DNA of 64,000 bases, taken from the NCBI GenBank assembly GCA_958295845.1, contig OY282376.1:1005022-1069021 (forward strand). The letters run 5' to 3'. This document shows positions 9,183 to 18,566 of this stretch, piece by piece (the stretch's first letter is position 1; every line of letters begins with the position of its first letter). A model generated the notes under the pieces. It saw nothing but the letters and a program-made list of their open reading frames with translations. It was not told where the DNA came from and did not search any database. Source of the DNA: Caldilineaceae bacterium. GTDB taxonomy: Bacteria; Chloroflexota; Anaerolineae; Caldilineales; Caldilineaceae. Both the position numbers and the translations under genes were made by a program.

Positions 9183-10085
9183 CTAATTTTCGAAATACTG
9201 GGCGCGCTTCCGCTTCAAAAACTCGATGCTCTCTCGCATCTCTTCCATACCGTTGATGCCGTCCTCAATGCTGACCCAGCCTCCAAATCCCCTGTCCCGC
9301 AGGATCGAAAAGATGGTGTCGTAGTCGTTGCTGCCCTGTCCGGTTATGCCGTGTTGGAGTTTATCGGGATACCCGATCAGGCCGTCCGGCAACAGTACCT
9401 CTTCCAGCGTCGTCCCCGCCTCCAGAAATCGGTCGCTGGCGTGCATCGTCACCACCCGGTCCGCCACCTTGCGCAGCAGCTCAACCGGATCGTCCCCCGC
9501 AACCAGCGCATTCGAAGGGTCATACTGAACGCCGAAATGAGTCCGCTCCGGAATGGCCTCTAGCAACTCTACAAAAATCTCCATCCTCTGCGCAAATTCC
9601 GGATACTTCCAGTAACCGTCCTTGTAATGGTTCTCAAGTCCAAGCACAATGTCATTCTCTTTGGTAATGTCAATGCATTCCTCTATGCACGCCACCACCC
9701 ACTCCAGCCCCTGCTCGACCGACACCCCCGGCCTCTTCTGGCCCGAAAGTACCCGGCAGACCGCGCCGGGACCGCCCAGCCGCCGCGTGATTCCGATCAT
9801 CTCCGCTTCACGTTCCACCGCCCGCTGCCGCGCCCCCGGGTCGGGGTCGGTGAAATCGGGCGAACAGCACAGCATCGGCATCGCAAAACCGGCCCCCTCA
9901 AGCGCTTCCCCGATCGAATCGATGTATGCGTCGTCCAGACTCCAGAAAAAACCCTCATACATCTCCAACCCCTCGGCGCCGAGCTCTCTCGCCTGCTCAA
10001 TCCAGTCGAAAACCGACATCGTGCGGTGAAGAGATATATCGTCCAGATAACACTTGGGAAACGCTGCGATTTTCATCGGGTTCAA
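9183..10085 (-). CDS. Sugar phosphate isomerase/epimerase (AP endonuclease family 2, TIM barrel)
   Basis: This 300-residue protein has the xylose-isomerase-like TIM barrel. The expected metal-binding residues are visible: Glu151 in LGLENHY, Asp189 in QYDPSNA, His215 in TMHASD and Glu near 274 in WVSIEDG. Such proteins isomerise or epimerise ketoses or act on inositol derivatives in catabolic clusters. The start could also be the ATG three codons in. Three 17-bp repeats lie just upstream, between this gene and the alcohol dehydrogenase on the same strand. Substrate unknown. Confidence 0.85.
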   Translation of the reverse strand: MNPMKIAAFPKCYLDDISLHRTMSVFDWIEQARELGAEGLEMYEGFFWSLDDAYIDSIGEALEGAGFAMPMLCCSPDFTDPDPGARQRAVEREAEMIGITRRLGGPGAVCRVLSGQKRPGVSVEQGLEWVVACIEECIDITKENDIVLGLENHYKDGYWKYPEFAQRMEIFVELLEAIPERTHFGVQYDPSNALVAGDDPVELLRKVADRVVTMHASDRFLEAGTTLEEVLLPDGLIGYPDKLQHGITGQGSNDYDTIFSILRDRGFGGWVSIEDGINGMEEMRESIEFLKRKRAQYFEN

Positions 10086-10106
10086 CGCGTGGTTTTCATT
10101 AGGTTT

Positions 10107-10157
10107 CAGTCAATCACACTAATCAGTCCATCACAGTATTCAGTCAATCATACTGTT
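10107..10157 (+). repeat. Three 17-bp tandem repeats upstream of the isomerase gene
   Basis: The units are CAGTCAATCACACTAAT, CAGTCCATCACAGTATT and CAGTCAATCATACTGTT in perfect 17-bp register, 22 bases from the start codon of the minus-strand isomerase. Just beyond lies an ATCGGA...TCCGAT inverted repeat (about 10162-10184). The position would suit regulator binding, but no activity is shown. Confidence 0.8.
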
Positions 10158-10214
10158 CAAAGATCGGACAAGTGCGCTATCCGATTTTGCGCCTATCACA
10201 TCTATCCGATTTGT

Positions 10215-11225
10215 CTACGGTTTCAAAATGATCTTGACGAGGTCATTCTCGCCCGCGGCCAGGCTGCGAAAGAGTTCCGGCCCCTCGTCCAGCGGCGCTA
10301 CCTTCTCCACCAGCGGATCAACATTCAGCCGGCCCGAGGACAGCGCTTCGATGGCCGCCGCAAAATCGGTCTCATCAAAGCCGTACGAGCCCCGCACGCT
10401 CATCTCACGCGTGACAATGCTCTGCATGTCCAACTCGATCATCGGTGCATTGTTTCCGATCCAGGTTACGTTGCCCCCATTGCGCGTCGCCTCTACCGAA
10501 AGCTGCGCCGTCGGGCTTAGTCCTACCGCCTCGAACGCCACATCCACGCCCCCGTCCGTCATCTCCCGGATCGTCGCCGCCGCGTCCGTCTCGTCTACAT
10601 TGATGACCGCGTCCGCGCCCAGCTCCTCCGCCAGCTCCAGCCGGTGCGCCGAACGGTCTACCGCAATTATCGTACCCGCACCCTTCAAGCGCGCCGCCAG
10701 CATCGCCAGCAGCCCAATCGGCCCAACGCCAACCACCGCGACCTTCTGCATCGGGTTGATGGGTGTAATGCGCGCCGCGTGAAGCGTCACCGCCATCGGC
10801 TCGCACAGTGCCGCACGCTGCCAGCTCAGCCCGGCCGGCTTGGGAAACAGCTGCGTCGTCCGCACCGCAACGCGCTGCGCATACGCGCCGTGCTCGTTCA
10901 TGCCGGTCAGTCGCCGGTGGGGCGAAAGGTTGATCGGATACGGATCCCCCCCGGGCGCCTCCGTAAAAAGTGGCATCACGACCACACCATCGCCGACAGC
11001 GTAGCCCTCCACATCCGGCCCCAGCTCGCCGATCGTGCCCGCAAACTCATGCCCCATCACAATGCCCGGCGTGCGCCGGCCGCTCTTGCCGGTGAACCCG
11101 TGTACATCCGAGCCGCAGATGCCTACGGCCTCGACTTCCACGACCACCTTCCCCGCCGCCGGCGTTGGTTCCTCGATCTCCTCCACGGGCATCTCCCACG
11201 GGCCGCGGTACATCAAAGCTTTCAT
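10215..11225 (-). CDS. Zinc-dependent alcohol/polyol dehydrogenase (MDR superfamily)
   Basis: A 336-residue NAD(P)-dependent dehydrogenase with the catalytic zinc ligands Cys37 and His59-Glu60 (GICGSDVHG and GHEFAG) and a Rossmann motif VGVGPIGLLA. The cysteine lobe that binds the structural zinc in many relatives is not present; the region reads MPLFTEAPGGDPYP. The start is the ATG 22 codons into the open frame, with AAGGAA upstream and homology beginning at MKALMY. It likely oxidises a sugar alcohol or polyol in concert with the isomerase next to it. Confidence 0.88.
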   Translation of the reverse strand: MKALMYRGPWEMPVEEIEEPTPAAGKVVVEVEAVGICGSDVHGFTGKSGRRTPGIVMGHEFAGTIGELGPDVEGYAVGDGVVVMPLFTEAPGGDPYPINLSPHRRLTGMNEHGAYAQRVAVRTTQLFPKPAGLSWQRAALCEPMAVTLHAARITPINPMQKVAVVGVGPIGLLAMLAARLKGAGTIIAVDRSAHRLELAEELGADAVINVDETDAAATIREMTDGGVDVAFEAVGLSPTAQLSVEATRNGGNVTWIGNNAPMIELDMQSIVTREMSVRGSYGFDETDFAAAIEALSSGRLNVDPLVEKVAPLDEGPELFRSLAAGENDLVKIILKP

Positions 11226-11606
11226 TTGAACGATTCCTTTACAGGCTGGCCGGCGTGTCAACGCGCCCCTTGCCGGACTGCCGTCAGTCAACTACGTCTG
11301 TCCCCGCCAGACTGTCCCAAAGCAGGGCAAGCCAACGCGTGGGCCTGCGCACAACATTCCATCCGCGCACAACCCACCGCAGACCGACCAAAGAGCGGCC
11401 ACCAGGTTTTTCAGGGTGGTTGAACTGCCAAGAATGCCTCTCACCAAAAATGGTTTCGATGAGTTCCTTACTGATCCTTGCATCTTGTCACGCCATCCCC
11501 TTTTTGTCAATGCCGCCATCCGACCGGGCGCACCCCAAAACGGACCTGAACTCTCTTGTACCTCCCTTATCGAAGAGGCCACGTCCAGTCCAATTTCCTG
11601 CAGACC

Positions 11607-11786
11607 ATTCGGTTTCACTCTCTCCTCTCTCCTCTTCCCTCTCTCCTTGCATTTGTGCGTTCGGGCCTTCGGCCCTCTCTTGTGCGGGGGCTGCGCCCCC
11701 GCAACGCCCCGCCCTTACTAGACCACCGTGCTAATTCTTCCCCATCAACGTGTGTAGAGATAGGTGTTTAGCCAACAGTGTCTACC
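11607..11786 (+). repeat. Mosaic dispersed repeat, copy 1
   Basis: It consists of a CTCTC-rich leader, a GGGCC-TTC-GGCCC hairpin, a second perfect hairpin (arms GCGGGGGC and GCCCCCGC around TGC), an ACGCCCCGCCC tract, and a tail with 14-bp units of the type GTGTCTAGCCAACA. Related copies lie near 29791, 42534 and 63021. The rest of the 11226-12009 gap holds only a 12-bp repeat and no gene. Confidence 0.9.
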
Positions 11787-11827
11787 TCCTCACGCGCCAT
11801 CTCAGCCCCTAATCCCTAACCCCTGCA

Positions 11828-11874
11828 GTTCCCCTGCCGTTCCCCCTGCCGTTCCCCCCGCCGTTCCCCCCGCC
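11828..11874 (+). repeat. 12-bp tandem repeat GTTCCCCCCGCC
   Basis: Four units of 11, 12, 12 and 12 bp, differing only in the number of C and one C/T change, form a pyrimidine-rich tract upstream of the MFS gene. Confidence 0.85.
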
Positions 11875-12009
11875 GCGCACACGAGCATCGACACAACAAC
11901 GCATTTACCCAATGCGCCCTCAACAGGTATGATTATTAAATCCGTCTGAACCGCTAAAGAGTCGGGCCGCCTGGCCGGCGTCTCGCGCCCCGATCAAAAG
12001 GCATCTCGC

Positions 12010-13488
12010 GTGGAAAGTACCCCCATCCCAATCCTCCGTCGGATTGGCTTACGAAGAAAAAACGGTTCCGAAGCCGAACCGGTTCCTGCCAAAGCGCAGG
12101 CTCTGCCTTCGCAGCAAGCCTGGCTCATCCTCTACGCGTTGATGATCCCGTCAACGATCATGCCTCTCAGCTCCTCCATGAGCCGTGTGGCCCTCCCCGT
12201 CCTGCGCGACTCCTTCGCCATGAGCGCCGACGTCGTCGCCTGGACCTCCAGCGCGTTTACCCTGCCCTACATGATCCTCATGCCCGTCTACGGCCGCCTC
12301 AGCGATGGCGTGGGCCGCCGCCGTCTCATCCTGGGCGGCATCGCCATCTTCTCCGCCGGCTCGGCCATGGCCTTCTTCGCAACCAATCTGACATGGCTCA
12401 TGATTGGCCGCGCCGTCCAGGGCTTCGGCATCGCCGGCATTATGCCCCTCGGCATGGCCTTCATCGCCACCATCTTCCGCGAAGGCGAAAGAGGCAAAGC
12501 CCTGGGCACCTGGGGCTCAATCGGCCCGTTGACCGCTGCCATCGGCCCCTTCTTCGCCGGCTTTCTCGTCGACGCCTGGGGATGGCGCGCCGCCTTCGGT
12601 CCCGCCATTCTGCTCGGCCTCTTCGGGCTGTTGGCCGTAAAACTATGGGTTCCCGCCGGCCTCAGCAATGTGCGCCCCCGCTTCTGGCGCACCTTCGACT
12701 GGCCCGGCGTCCTTCTGCTCGCCGGCGCCCTTACCATGGGGCTCTTCTATCTCTCCAGCCGCCCCATCACCGGCGTGGACCCCCTGCGGGACTGGCGCCT
12801 CTTGGGCGCTCTACTGCTCTGTTTCGTCGCCTTCCTCGTCTGGGAAAGACGCCGCCCCGATCCCTTCGTCAACCTGAATCTCTTCAGACACCGCACCTTC
12901 AGCTTCGCCTCCCTCTGCGCCTCCATGCGCATGTTCGTTATGGGCGGGTCCAGCTTCCTGATACCACTCTATCTCGTCGATATCCACGACCTCAGTCCAG
13001 GTTACCTCGGCCTGATCCTGACGATCAACCCCGGCGCCATGACCGTCATGGTGCGTTTCGGCGGCCTCGCAGCCGACCGCTGGGGCAGCCGCTGGCCCGT
13101 TCTCGTTGGCCTGAGTGGACAGGCGCTAGCCGTCTTTCTCTTCTCCCAACTGACCGCCTCCGCCCATATCGGCCTGGTCCTCGCCCTGCTGGCTCTTCAA
13201 GGGCTGAGCGTTGGCACCATGCTCGCCGCACTGCATCAGGCCGCTATGTCAGAGACCGATGAGGAGGAGATGGGAACGGCCGCCGGCGTCTATAGTATGA
13301 TTCGCTTCGTCGGAGTCGCCATCGGCACCGCCCTGGCCGGAGTTCTGCTTCACAGCGCCCTCGAGCGCGGCCTGCCCGTCATCGAGGCATACCAGCAGGT
13401 CTATCTGATCATTGGCCTGGCCGGCCTCGTCGGTATCACCACCAGCCTCGGGCTGCGTACCCGAAAACAGGCCGAAGGTAACACATAG
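12010..13488 (+). CDS. MFS transporter, drug/H+ antiporter type
   Basis: A 492-residue membrane protein with about 12-14 transmembrane segments. The first conserved loop carries the MFS motif A, GRLSDGVGRRR, after WTSSAFTLPYMILMP, and motif C-like GSIGPLTAAIGPFFAG follows, which is typical of DHA-type exporters such as the EmrB/QacA group. The start is a GTG with a weak AAAGG upstream; an ATG later in the frame (before IPSTIMPLSS) is possible but would remove the short cytoplasmic leader. Likely role is proton-driven export of a small molecule. The stop codon lies inside a 17-bp repeat array. Confidence 0.85.
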   Translation: MESTPIPILRRIGLRRKNGSEAEPVPAKAQALPSQQAWLILYALMIPSTIMPLSSSMSRVALPVLRDSFAMSADVVAWTSSAFTLPYMILMPVYGRLSDGVGRRRLILGGIAIFSAGSAMAFFATNLTWLMIGRAVQGFGIAGIMPLGMAFIATIFREGERGKALGTWGSIGPLTAAIGPFFAGFLVDAWGWRAAFGPAILLGLFGLLAVKLWVPAGLSNVRPRFWRTFDWPGVLLLAGALTMGLFYLSSRPITGVDPLRDWRLLGALLLCFVAFLVWERRRPDPFVNLNLFRHRTFSFASLCASMRMFVMGGSSFLIPLYLVDIHDLSPGYLGLILTINPGAMTVMVRFGGLAADRWGSRWPVLVGLSGQALAVFLFSQLTASAHIGLVLALLALQGLSVGTMLAALHQAAMSETDEEEMGTAAGVYSMIRFVGVAIGTALAGVLLHSALERGLPVIEAYQQVYLIIGLAGLVGITTSLGLRTRKQAEGNT

Positions 13489-13567
13489 TTCGCCGCACAA
13501 CATAGTTCGCGGCACAATATAATTCGTGGCGCAACATAGCCCACCGCACAACATAGTCCGCCGCACC
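13483..13567 (+). repeat. Five 17-bp tandem repeats
   Basis: Five units in exact 17-bp register start at 13483, 13500, 13517, 13534 and 13551. The consensus is ACATAGTTCGCCGCACA. The first unit includes the TAG stop of the MFS gene, and the array ends about 75 bases before the next start codon. Confidence 0.92.
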
Positions 13568-13642
13568 ACCGGCGCAAGACCGCCCATCCCTTGCTGTTTC
13601 AATACGGGAGCAGACCCCATGGACTCCCGTCAGGAGAGAACT

Positions 13643-14503
13643 GTGTTTCCCAACTTCAGTCCCGGACCACTGGGCATCAACGTACCGTTCAGCGAAGCCA
13701 TCCAGCTCGCCCTCCGTTTCGGGTACGGCGGTCTCGACGTGTCCATCGTCGAACTCCAACAGATCGCAGACAGCCGCGGCGCCGCTTCGATTTCAGACCA
13801 GATGGCCGCCGCCGGGCTGCAGTTCGGTATCTGGAGTATGCCATTCTCCTACCGCGCCGAAGAAGAGAATTGGCGGCAGGGCCTGGCCGAGTTGCCCGCC
13901 AAGGCCGCCCTCGCCCAATCTCTCGGCGCAGACCGTACCTCCACCTTTATCGCGCCCGCAGATGACGACCTGCCCTGGGAGGAGAACTACGAGTTCCACC
14001 TCGCCCGCCTGCGGCCTATCGCCCAAATCCTCGCCGATCACGGCGTCCGTTTCGGGCTCGAATGGGTCGGCCCCAAGACCCTGCGCGACGAGAAGAAATA
14101 CGAATTCATCCACACGATGGCGGGCGCCCAACAGCTGGGTACCGATCTGGGCATCAGCAATGTCGGACTGCTCGTCGATATCTTCCACCTCTTCACCAGC
14201 CACACCGACGTCGGCGAAGTGCGCAACCTTTCCAACGCCCAGGTGGTCAATGTCCACGTCAACGATGCCGTCGCCGGTCGCAGCGCAGACGAGCAGATCG
14301 ACTTCGAACGCACACTGCCCGCCGAGACCGGACTAACTGACATCGCCGGTTTCCTGCAGGCCCTCGACGCCATCGGCTACGACGGCCCGGTCACGGTCGA
14401 GCCGTTCAACCAGCGCATCCGCGACCTCGCCCCCGCCGACGCCGCCAGGGAGACTGCCGAATCCCTGAAAAAGTCCTGGCAACTCGCCGGCCTCAACCGT
14501 TAG
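13643..14503 (+). CDS. Sugar phosphate isomerase/epimerase (TIM barrel)
   Basis: A 286-residue xylose-isomerase-like TIM barrel. Metal-binding candidates are FGLEWVG (Glu), LLVDIFHLF (Asp and His), VNVHVND (His) and PVTVEPFN (Glu). The start chosen is GTG, because AGGAG lies six bases upstream and the protein then begins at FPNFSPGPLGIN; an upstream in-frame ATG (13619) has no such site. It is not closely similar to the isomerase at 9183-10085, so they probably act on different sugars or inositols. It follows the MFS gene in the same direction across a repeat array. Confidence 0.82.
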   Translation: MFPNFSPGPLGINVPFSEAIQLALRFGYGGLDVSIVELQQIADSRGAASISDQMAAAGLQFGIWSMPFSYRAEEENWRQGLAELPAKAALAQSLGADRTSTFIAPADDDLPWEENYEFHLARLRPIAQILADHGVRFGLEWVGPKTLRDEKKYEFIHTMAGAQQLGTDLGISNVGLLVDIFHLFTSHTDVGEVRNLSNAQVVNVHVNDAVAGRSADEQIDFERTLPAETGLTDIAGFLQALDAIGYDGPVTVEPFNQRIRDLAPADAARETAESLKKSWQLAGLNR

Positions 14504-14513
14504 ATGACACGTA

Positions 14514-14535
14514 GGGGCAGCCCTTGTGGCTGCCC
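14514..14535 (+). repeat. Dispersed hairpin, variant stem CAGCC/GGCTG
   Basis: Arms GGGCAGCC and GGCTGCCC flank CTTGT, with the conserved GTAGG before the stem. It is a stem variant of the hairpins at 2498-2657, 38934 and 42812. It lies 10 bases after the isomerase stop, where it could also stop transcription, though no T-run follows. Confidence 0.85.
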
Positions 14536-14732
14536 TCTGTCTGCACTCTGGCTGCACTATGGCCACCATCTGAACACTGCACACACGCCTGCCCGCCAAT
14601 AGAGCAACCCCAGTGGTTGCCCCAGCCATTGCATCAGGCTAAACTATAAACACCGGGCCCTCGGAAATCTCAACGAGCCCCGGTCAAATCTGAATATACT
14701 GTCACCTCAGTTATCCCCCGACGGAGGAGTCA

Positions 14733-16259
14733 ATGCTCGCCAAAGTGCGCAGCTGTGCCATTGTAGGATTGGATGCCGAACAGATCGAAGTCGAAGTCGA
14801 TATCACCAACGGGCTCGAGCGGCTGACCGTCGTCGGCCTACCCAGTGCCGCCGTGCGCGAAAGCGGCGAACGCGTTCGCTCCGCTATCGCCAACAGCGGA
14901 TTCTTCTTTCCCCAACACCGCCTCACAGTAAACCTGGCCCCAGCCGACCTCCGCAAAGAAGGCCCGGCCTACGACCTGCCCATCGCCCTCGGCATCATGG
15001 CCGCCACCCGCCAGGTCCTCGCCGAGCTCGACGACGCGCTGATCGTCGGCGAACTGGGTCTGGATGGCTCGGTCCGCCCCATTAACGGCGCACTGTCCAT
15101 GGCGGTCATGGCCCAGAAGTCCGGCTACAAGCGCCTCTTCGTTCCCCAGCCCAACGCGCCCGAGGCCGCGCTCGTCGAAGGCATCGACGTCTTCCCCATC
15201 GGCCATCTCAGCGAAATCGTCGCCCACCTGTCCGACCAAAAGGAGATTCCGCCCCAGAGCGTGACCACCTACGATCCCGCGCAGGAGGTCATTCACGCCG
15301 TCGACTTCCAGGACATTCGCGGCCAGGAGCACGCCAAGCGCGCCCTGGAAATCGCCTGTGCCGGCAATCACAACGTGCGCATGGCGGGGCCGCCCGGCAG
15401 CGGCAAAACCCTCATGGCCCGCGCCCTGCCCTCGATCCTGCCCGTAGCCACCCTCTCCGAGTCCATGGAGATCACCCGCATCTATTCGGTCGCCGGCGAA
15501 CTCAACGGCGCCGGGCCCCTCATCCGTGCCCGCCCCTTTCGCGCCCCCCATCACACCATCAGCCATGCCGGCCTGGTTGGCGGCGGAACCATGCCCCGCC
15601 CCGGCGAAATCAGCCTGGCCCATCGCGGCGTCCTCTTCCTCGACGAGCTACCCGAGTTCGGCTCCAAAAACCTCGAAAGCCTCCGCCAGCCGCTGGAGGA
15701 CAAGATCATCACAATCAGCCGCGCCGCCGGCACCCTCTCCTTCCCCGCCAATTTCATGTTCGTGGCCGCAATGAACCCCTGCCCCTGCGGCTTCTACGGC
15801 GACGATCGCAAGCCCTGTTCCTGCTCCATATCAACCATTCAGCGCTATCAAGGCCGCATCAGCGGCCCGCTCCTCGACCGCATCGACCTGCACGTCGACG
15901 TAGCCCGCGTCCCCTTCCAGAAGCTCTCCGGCCTCGACACCGGCGAGCCCTCCGCCCACATCCGTCGCCGTGTCGAACAAGCACGCGCCCGCCAACAGGC
16001 CCGCTTCGCCCAGCAGGACAAAACCCAAATCGTCGTCAACGGTGACATGGGTCCGGCCGAGGTCCAGCGCTACTGCCAGCTCAAAGAGAATGGCAAAAAC
16101 CTGATGCAGGCCGCCGCCCGCCAGATGGACCTCAGCGCCCGCGCCTACCACCGCGTCCTCAAACTGGCCCGCACCATCGCCGACCTCGCCGCAGAAGAAG
16201 AAATCGACACCCCCCACCTCGCCGAAGCCCTCCAATATCGACCCCGAATGCAAATGTAA
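14733..16259 (+). CDS. YifB/ComM-family AAA+ ATPase (Mg chelatase-like)
   Basis: A 508-residue protein with the complete YifB layout: an N-terminal Lon-protease-like domain (MLAKVRSCAIVGLDAEQIEVEVDI), a central AAA+ domain with Walker A GPPGSGKT near residue 219 and Walker B GVLFLDELPEF, a short cysteine-rich segment CPCGFYGDDRKPCSCS near 350, and the C-terminal Mg chelatase-related domain. In Haemophilus the relative ComM is a helicase that extends branch migration during natural transformation. A good site (GGAGGAG) precedes the ATG. It is a single gene flanked by repeats. Confidence 0.92.
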   Translation: MLAKVRSCAIVGLDAEQIEVEVDITNGLERLTVVGLPSAAVRESGERVRSAIANSGFFFPQHRLTVNLAPADLRKEGPAYDLPIALGIMAATRQVLAELDDALIVGELGLDGSVRPINGALSMAVMAQKSGYKRLFVPQPNAPEAALVEGIDVFPIGHLSEIVAHLSDQKEIPPQSVTTYDPAQEVIHAVDFQDIRGQEHAKRALEIACAGNHNVRMAGPPGSGKTLMARALPSILPVATLSESMEITRIYSVAGELNGAGPLIRARPFRAPHHTISHAGLVGGGTMPRPGEISLAHRGVLFLDELPEFGSKNLESLRQPLEDKIITISRAAGTLSFPANFMFVAAMNPCPCGFYGDDRKPCSCSISTIQRYQGRISGPLLDRIDLHVDVARVPFQKLSGLDTGEPSAHIRRRVEQARARQQARFAQQDKTQIVVNGDMGPAEVQRYCQLKENGKNLMQAAARQMDLSARAYHRVLKLARTIADLAAEEEIDTPHLAEALQYRPRMQM

Positions 16260-16391
16260 ACACCGAATGACAATGTAAACGAAGCCCAAAAAACGACTCC
16301 ACATCCACAGATACCCGAACCGTTATGGAACGAGCGAGGGCACCCCTCTCCTCACGCACCTTCACACCCATCACTGATCACCTGCCAGTCA

Positions 16392-16479
16392 CTGACCACT
16401 AAAAACTAAAAACTGACTACTAAAAACTGCCGTTCTGCCGTTCACTAAAAACTAAAAACTGACTACTAAAAACTGCTAC
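16392..16479 (+). repeat. Heptamer tandem arrays (CTAAAAA/CTGACTA type)
   Basis: Two blocks (16392-16433 and 16445-16479) share the same order of heptamers: CTAAAAA, CTAAAAA, CTGACTA, CTAAAAA, then CTG. The identical block order returns at 36061. The 16260-16817 gap contains these arrays and, further on, a promoter-like site and a long leader. Confidence 0.9.
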
Positions 16480-16521
16480 CACTAACACTGCCGCTCCACC
16501 CCCCTGCCCAAAAAACTGCAC

Positions 16522-16551
16522 TTGACGCCGCTCGCGTGTCTGTGGTATAAA
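16522..16551 (+). promoter_or_regulatory. Candidate sigma70 promoter for the ABC importer operon
   Basis: TTGACG and TATAAA are separated by 18 bases. Transcription would begin near 16558 and leave an untranslated leader of about 260 bases before the lipoprotein gene, long enough for RNA-based control, although no known riboswitch was recognised. Confidence 0.45.
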
Positions 16552-16817
16552 ATGCGTAGTCAAATCGTTGAGGCTGCGTATCCCAAACGTTGAACAGTAC
16601 CGAACCGTTATTCCACCGACCAGCACGCTTCCGGGATTTTTGACCACGTAACCGCTGCCCCAATGAAGTGGTTGTAGGGCCCGTTCCACGCATCTTTGTC
16701 CTAGTTTCACAAGTCCTGTAGTCAATTCGCCATCCAATTTGCCCACTTGGCATTTCCTGCCAATGCGGCCGTTGACGATTTGTTTGGATTCATCCACCAC
16801 CAAGGAGAGTTGAAACC

Positions 16818-18545
16818 ATGACGATTACAAGGAAGTCCCTTGGACTCACCGTATTCCTCATCCTGTTGCTCGGGCTGCTCGCAGCCTGCGCCGCCCCGGC
16901 CGCGACCGAATCGGGCACGATGGCAGAGGATGAAGCGGAAGAAGAAATGGCGGCCGAACCCACCGAACCATGGTATGACGAAGCCGACGTTGACAGCAGC
17001 TATATTCATGTCTGCACAGACTCACCGCCCAAGTATGGCGGCGAGGTTGTTACTGCTGGCGCCGCCGGCGCAATGACGGGAGGCAACTGGTTCGTTTTCG
17101 CCCCCCGCGATGATTACCTCTTCAGCCATTTGGTTGACCGCGACACCGATGCTGTCACCATCAATCCCGACGTGGCCACAAGCTGGGATATCTCCGCAGA
17201 CGGCCTCACCTATACATTCCACCTGCGCGATGATGTCCGCTTCCACGATGGCGAGCCCCTGACCGCGGAGGATGTCAAATTCACGTTGGAAATGTTCTTC
17301 CATCCTGACACCGGCGCTTCCCATGGCCGCACATCAGGTCTGGATCAGCTGGTCGGCGCCGCCGAATTTGAAGCCGGCGATGCCGATGAAATCTCCGGCA
17401 TCAAGGTGCTTGACGACTTTACCGTGGAGTTGAACCTCGTCGCGCCCCGCAGCAGCGTCCTCGCCAACATGGCCTCTTTCAACATCTGGCCCAAGCATCT
17501 GCTCGAGGGCATCCCGTTCGCCGACCTCGGCGAGACCGAATATGCCGTCCGCAACCCGGTCGGCTCCGGTCCCTTCACCATGGGTGATTTCGAACCCGAT
17601 CAGTTCTACATCCTCGAAGCCAACGAGGACTACTACGCTGGTAGGCCCTATCTGGATCGCATCATCTTCCGCATCGGCCTGGGCGGCGCTACTGCTTTCG
17701 CCGCCCTCGAGAACGGTGAAATTCATATGGCCGGCCGCGTCACCGCAGTCGAATACGAGCGCTATAAGGACGACCCCAATATCGTCCTGCTTGGCGGTCA
17801 GCTCGGCGGCGGTATGACAGTCTGGGCCAACCACAACCGGCCCCTGTGGCAGGACGCACGCGTGCGCCAGGCCCTCCTGTACGCCCTCGATCGCGAAGCC
17901 ATGGCCGAAGCCTATTACGGTGACTTGGCTGAGGTTCTGCACCTGCGGCTGACCAATCCCGAATTCGTCAGCCCCAATATCACAAAGTACGAATACGACC
18001 CCGACAAAGCCCGTGCTTTGCTCGAAGAGGCTGGCTGGGATTCCGAACAAGAGGTGAGTTTCGTCACCTACTACCAGGATGACCAGAACAAACGCATCCA
18101 TGCCGCCATGCAGCAGTATTGGAACGATGTCGGCATCAAGGTTGACCTTGTATATCTGGATGGTCCCGCTTGGGTGGCACGCGTCTACGACAACGATGAA
18201 TTTGATATGTCTTACGGATGCTGCGGCTGGTTCAACCCGGATCAGTTGCGCCTTTCCCTCGGCTGCGACCGCAGTTGGCCTGCCGGCCGCAACGTAGGCC
18301 ACTACTGTAACGAAGAGTTCGACCAGTTGACCGAAGACGCCATGTCCGAACCCGATGCGGAAAAGCGCAAGGAAATGCTGTACAGGGCCACCGAGATCCT
18401 TTCAGCCGAGGCGGGTGAGATCCCCGTGTTCTGGCCAACAAGATTCTCTGCCTACAGCGCCGATGTGTGTAACAACGTCTCTCGCCAGCTTGACGAACCC
18501 CATGCCGACCGCTATCCGGCGACCTGGTATCTGGCCGGAGAATAA
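16818..18545 (+). CDS. ABC transporter substrate-binding lipoprotein, peptide/oligosaccharide family 5
   Basis: A 575-residue exported binding protein. A signal peptide ends in a lipobox (GLLAAC, with Cys24 as lipidation site), followed by a low-complexity Ala/Glu linker up to about residue 50. The mature part is SBP_bac_5-like: DVATSWDISADGLTYTFHLR, FHDGEPLTAEDVKFTLE, VGSGPFTMGDF, and the DPDKARALLEEAGW motif near the C-terminal third. A strong AAGGAGAG site precedes the ATG. The family binds peptides, nickel, or oligosaccharides; the catabolic neighbourhood makes a carbohydrate or peptide plausible. A strong intergenic hairpin separates it from the permease genes. Confidence 0.92.
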   Translation: MTITRKSLGLTVFLILLLGLLAACAAPAATESGTMAEDEAEEEMAAEPTEPWYDEADVDSSYIHVCTDSPPKYGGEVVTAGAAGAMTGGNWFVFAPRDDYLFSHLVDRDTDAVTINPDVATSWDISADGLTYTFHLRDDVRFHDGEPLTAEDVKFTLEMFFHPDTGASHGRTSGLDQLVGAAEFEAGDADEISGIKVLDDFTVELNLVAPRSSVLANMASFNIWPKHLLEGIPFADLGETEYAVRNPVGSGPFTMGDFEPDQFYILEANEDYYAGRPYLDRIIFRIGLGGATAFAALENGEIHMAGRVTAVEYERYKDDPNIVLLGGQLGGGMTVWANHNRPLWQDARVRQALLYALDREAMAEAYYGDLAEVLHLRLTNPEFVSPNITKYEYDPDKARALLEEAGWDSEQEVSFVTYYQDDQNKRIHAAMQQYWNDVGIKVDLVYLDGPAWVARVYDNDEFDMSYGCCGWFNPDQLRLSLGCDRSWPAGRNVGHYCNEEFDQLTEDAMSEPDAEKRKEMLYRATEILSAEAGEIPVFWPTRFSAYSADVCNNVSRQLDEPHADRYPATWYLAGE

Positions 18546-18566
18546 ATACCGCGAAGACTGAGAAAT

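Noticed and set aside
10162-10210. ATCGGA/TCCGAT inverted repeat as a specific operator
   Set aside because: The repeat is short and is mentioned only with the 17-bp array; no known regulator motif matches it.
16420-16803. 127-codon minus-strand frame upstream of the ABC binding protein
   Set aside because: It covers the heptamer arrays and putative leader, has no recognisable domain and atypical composition.
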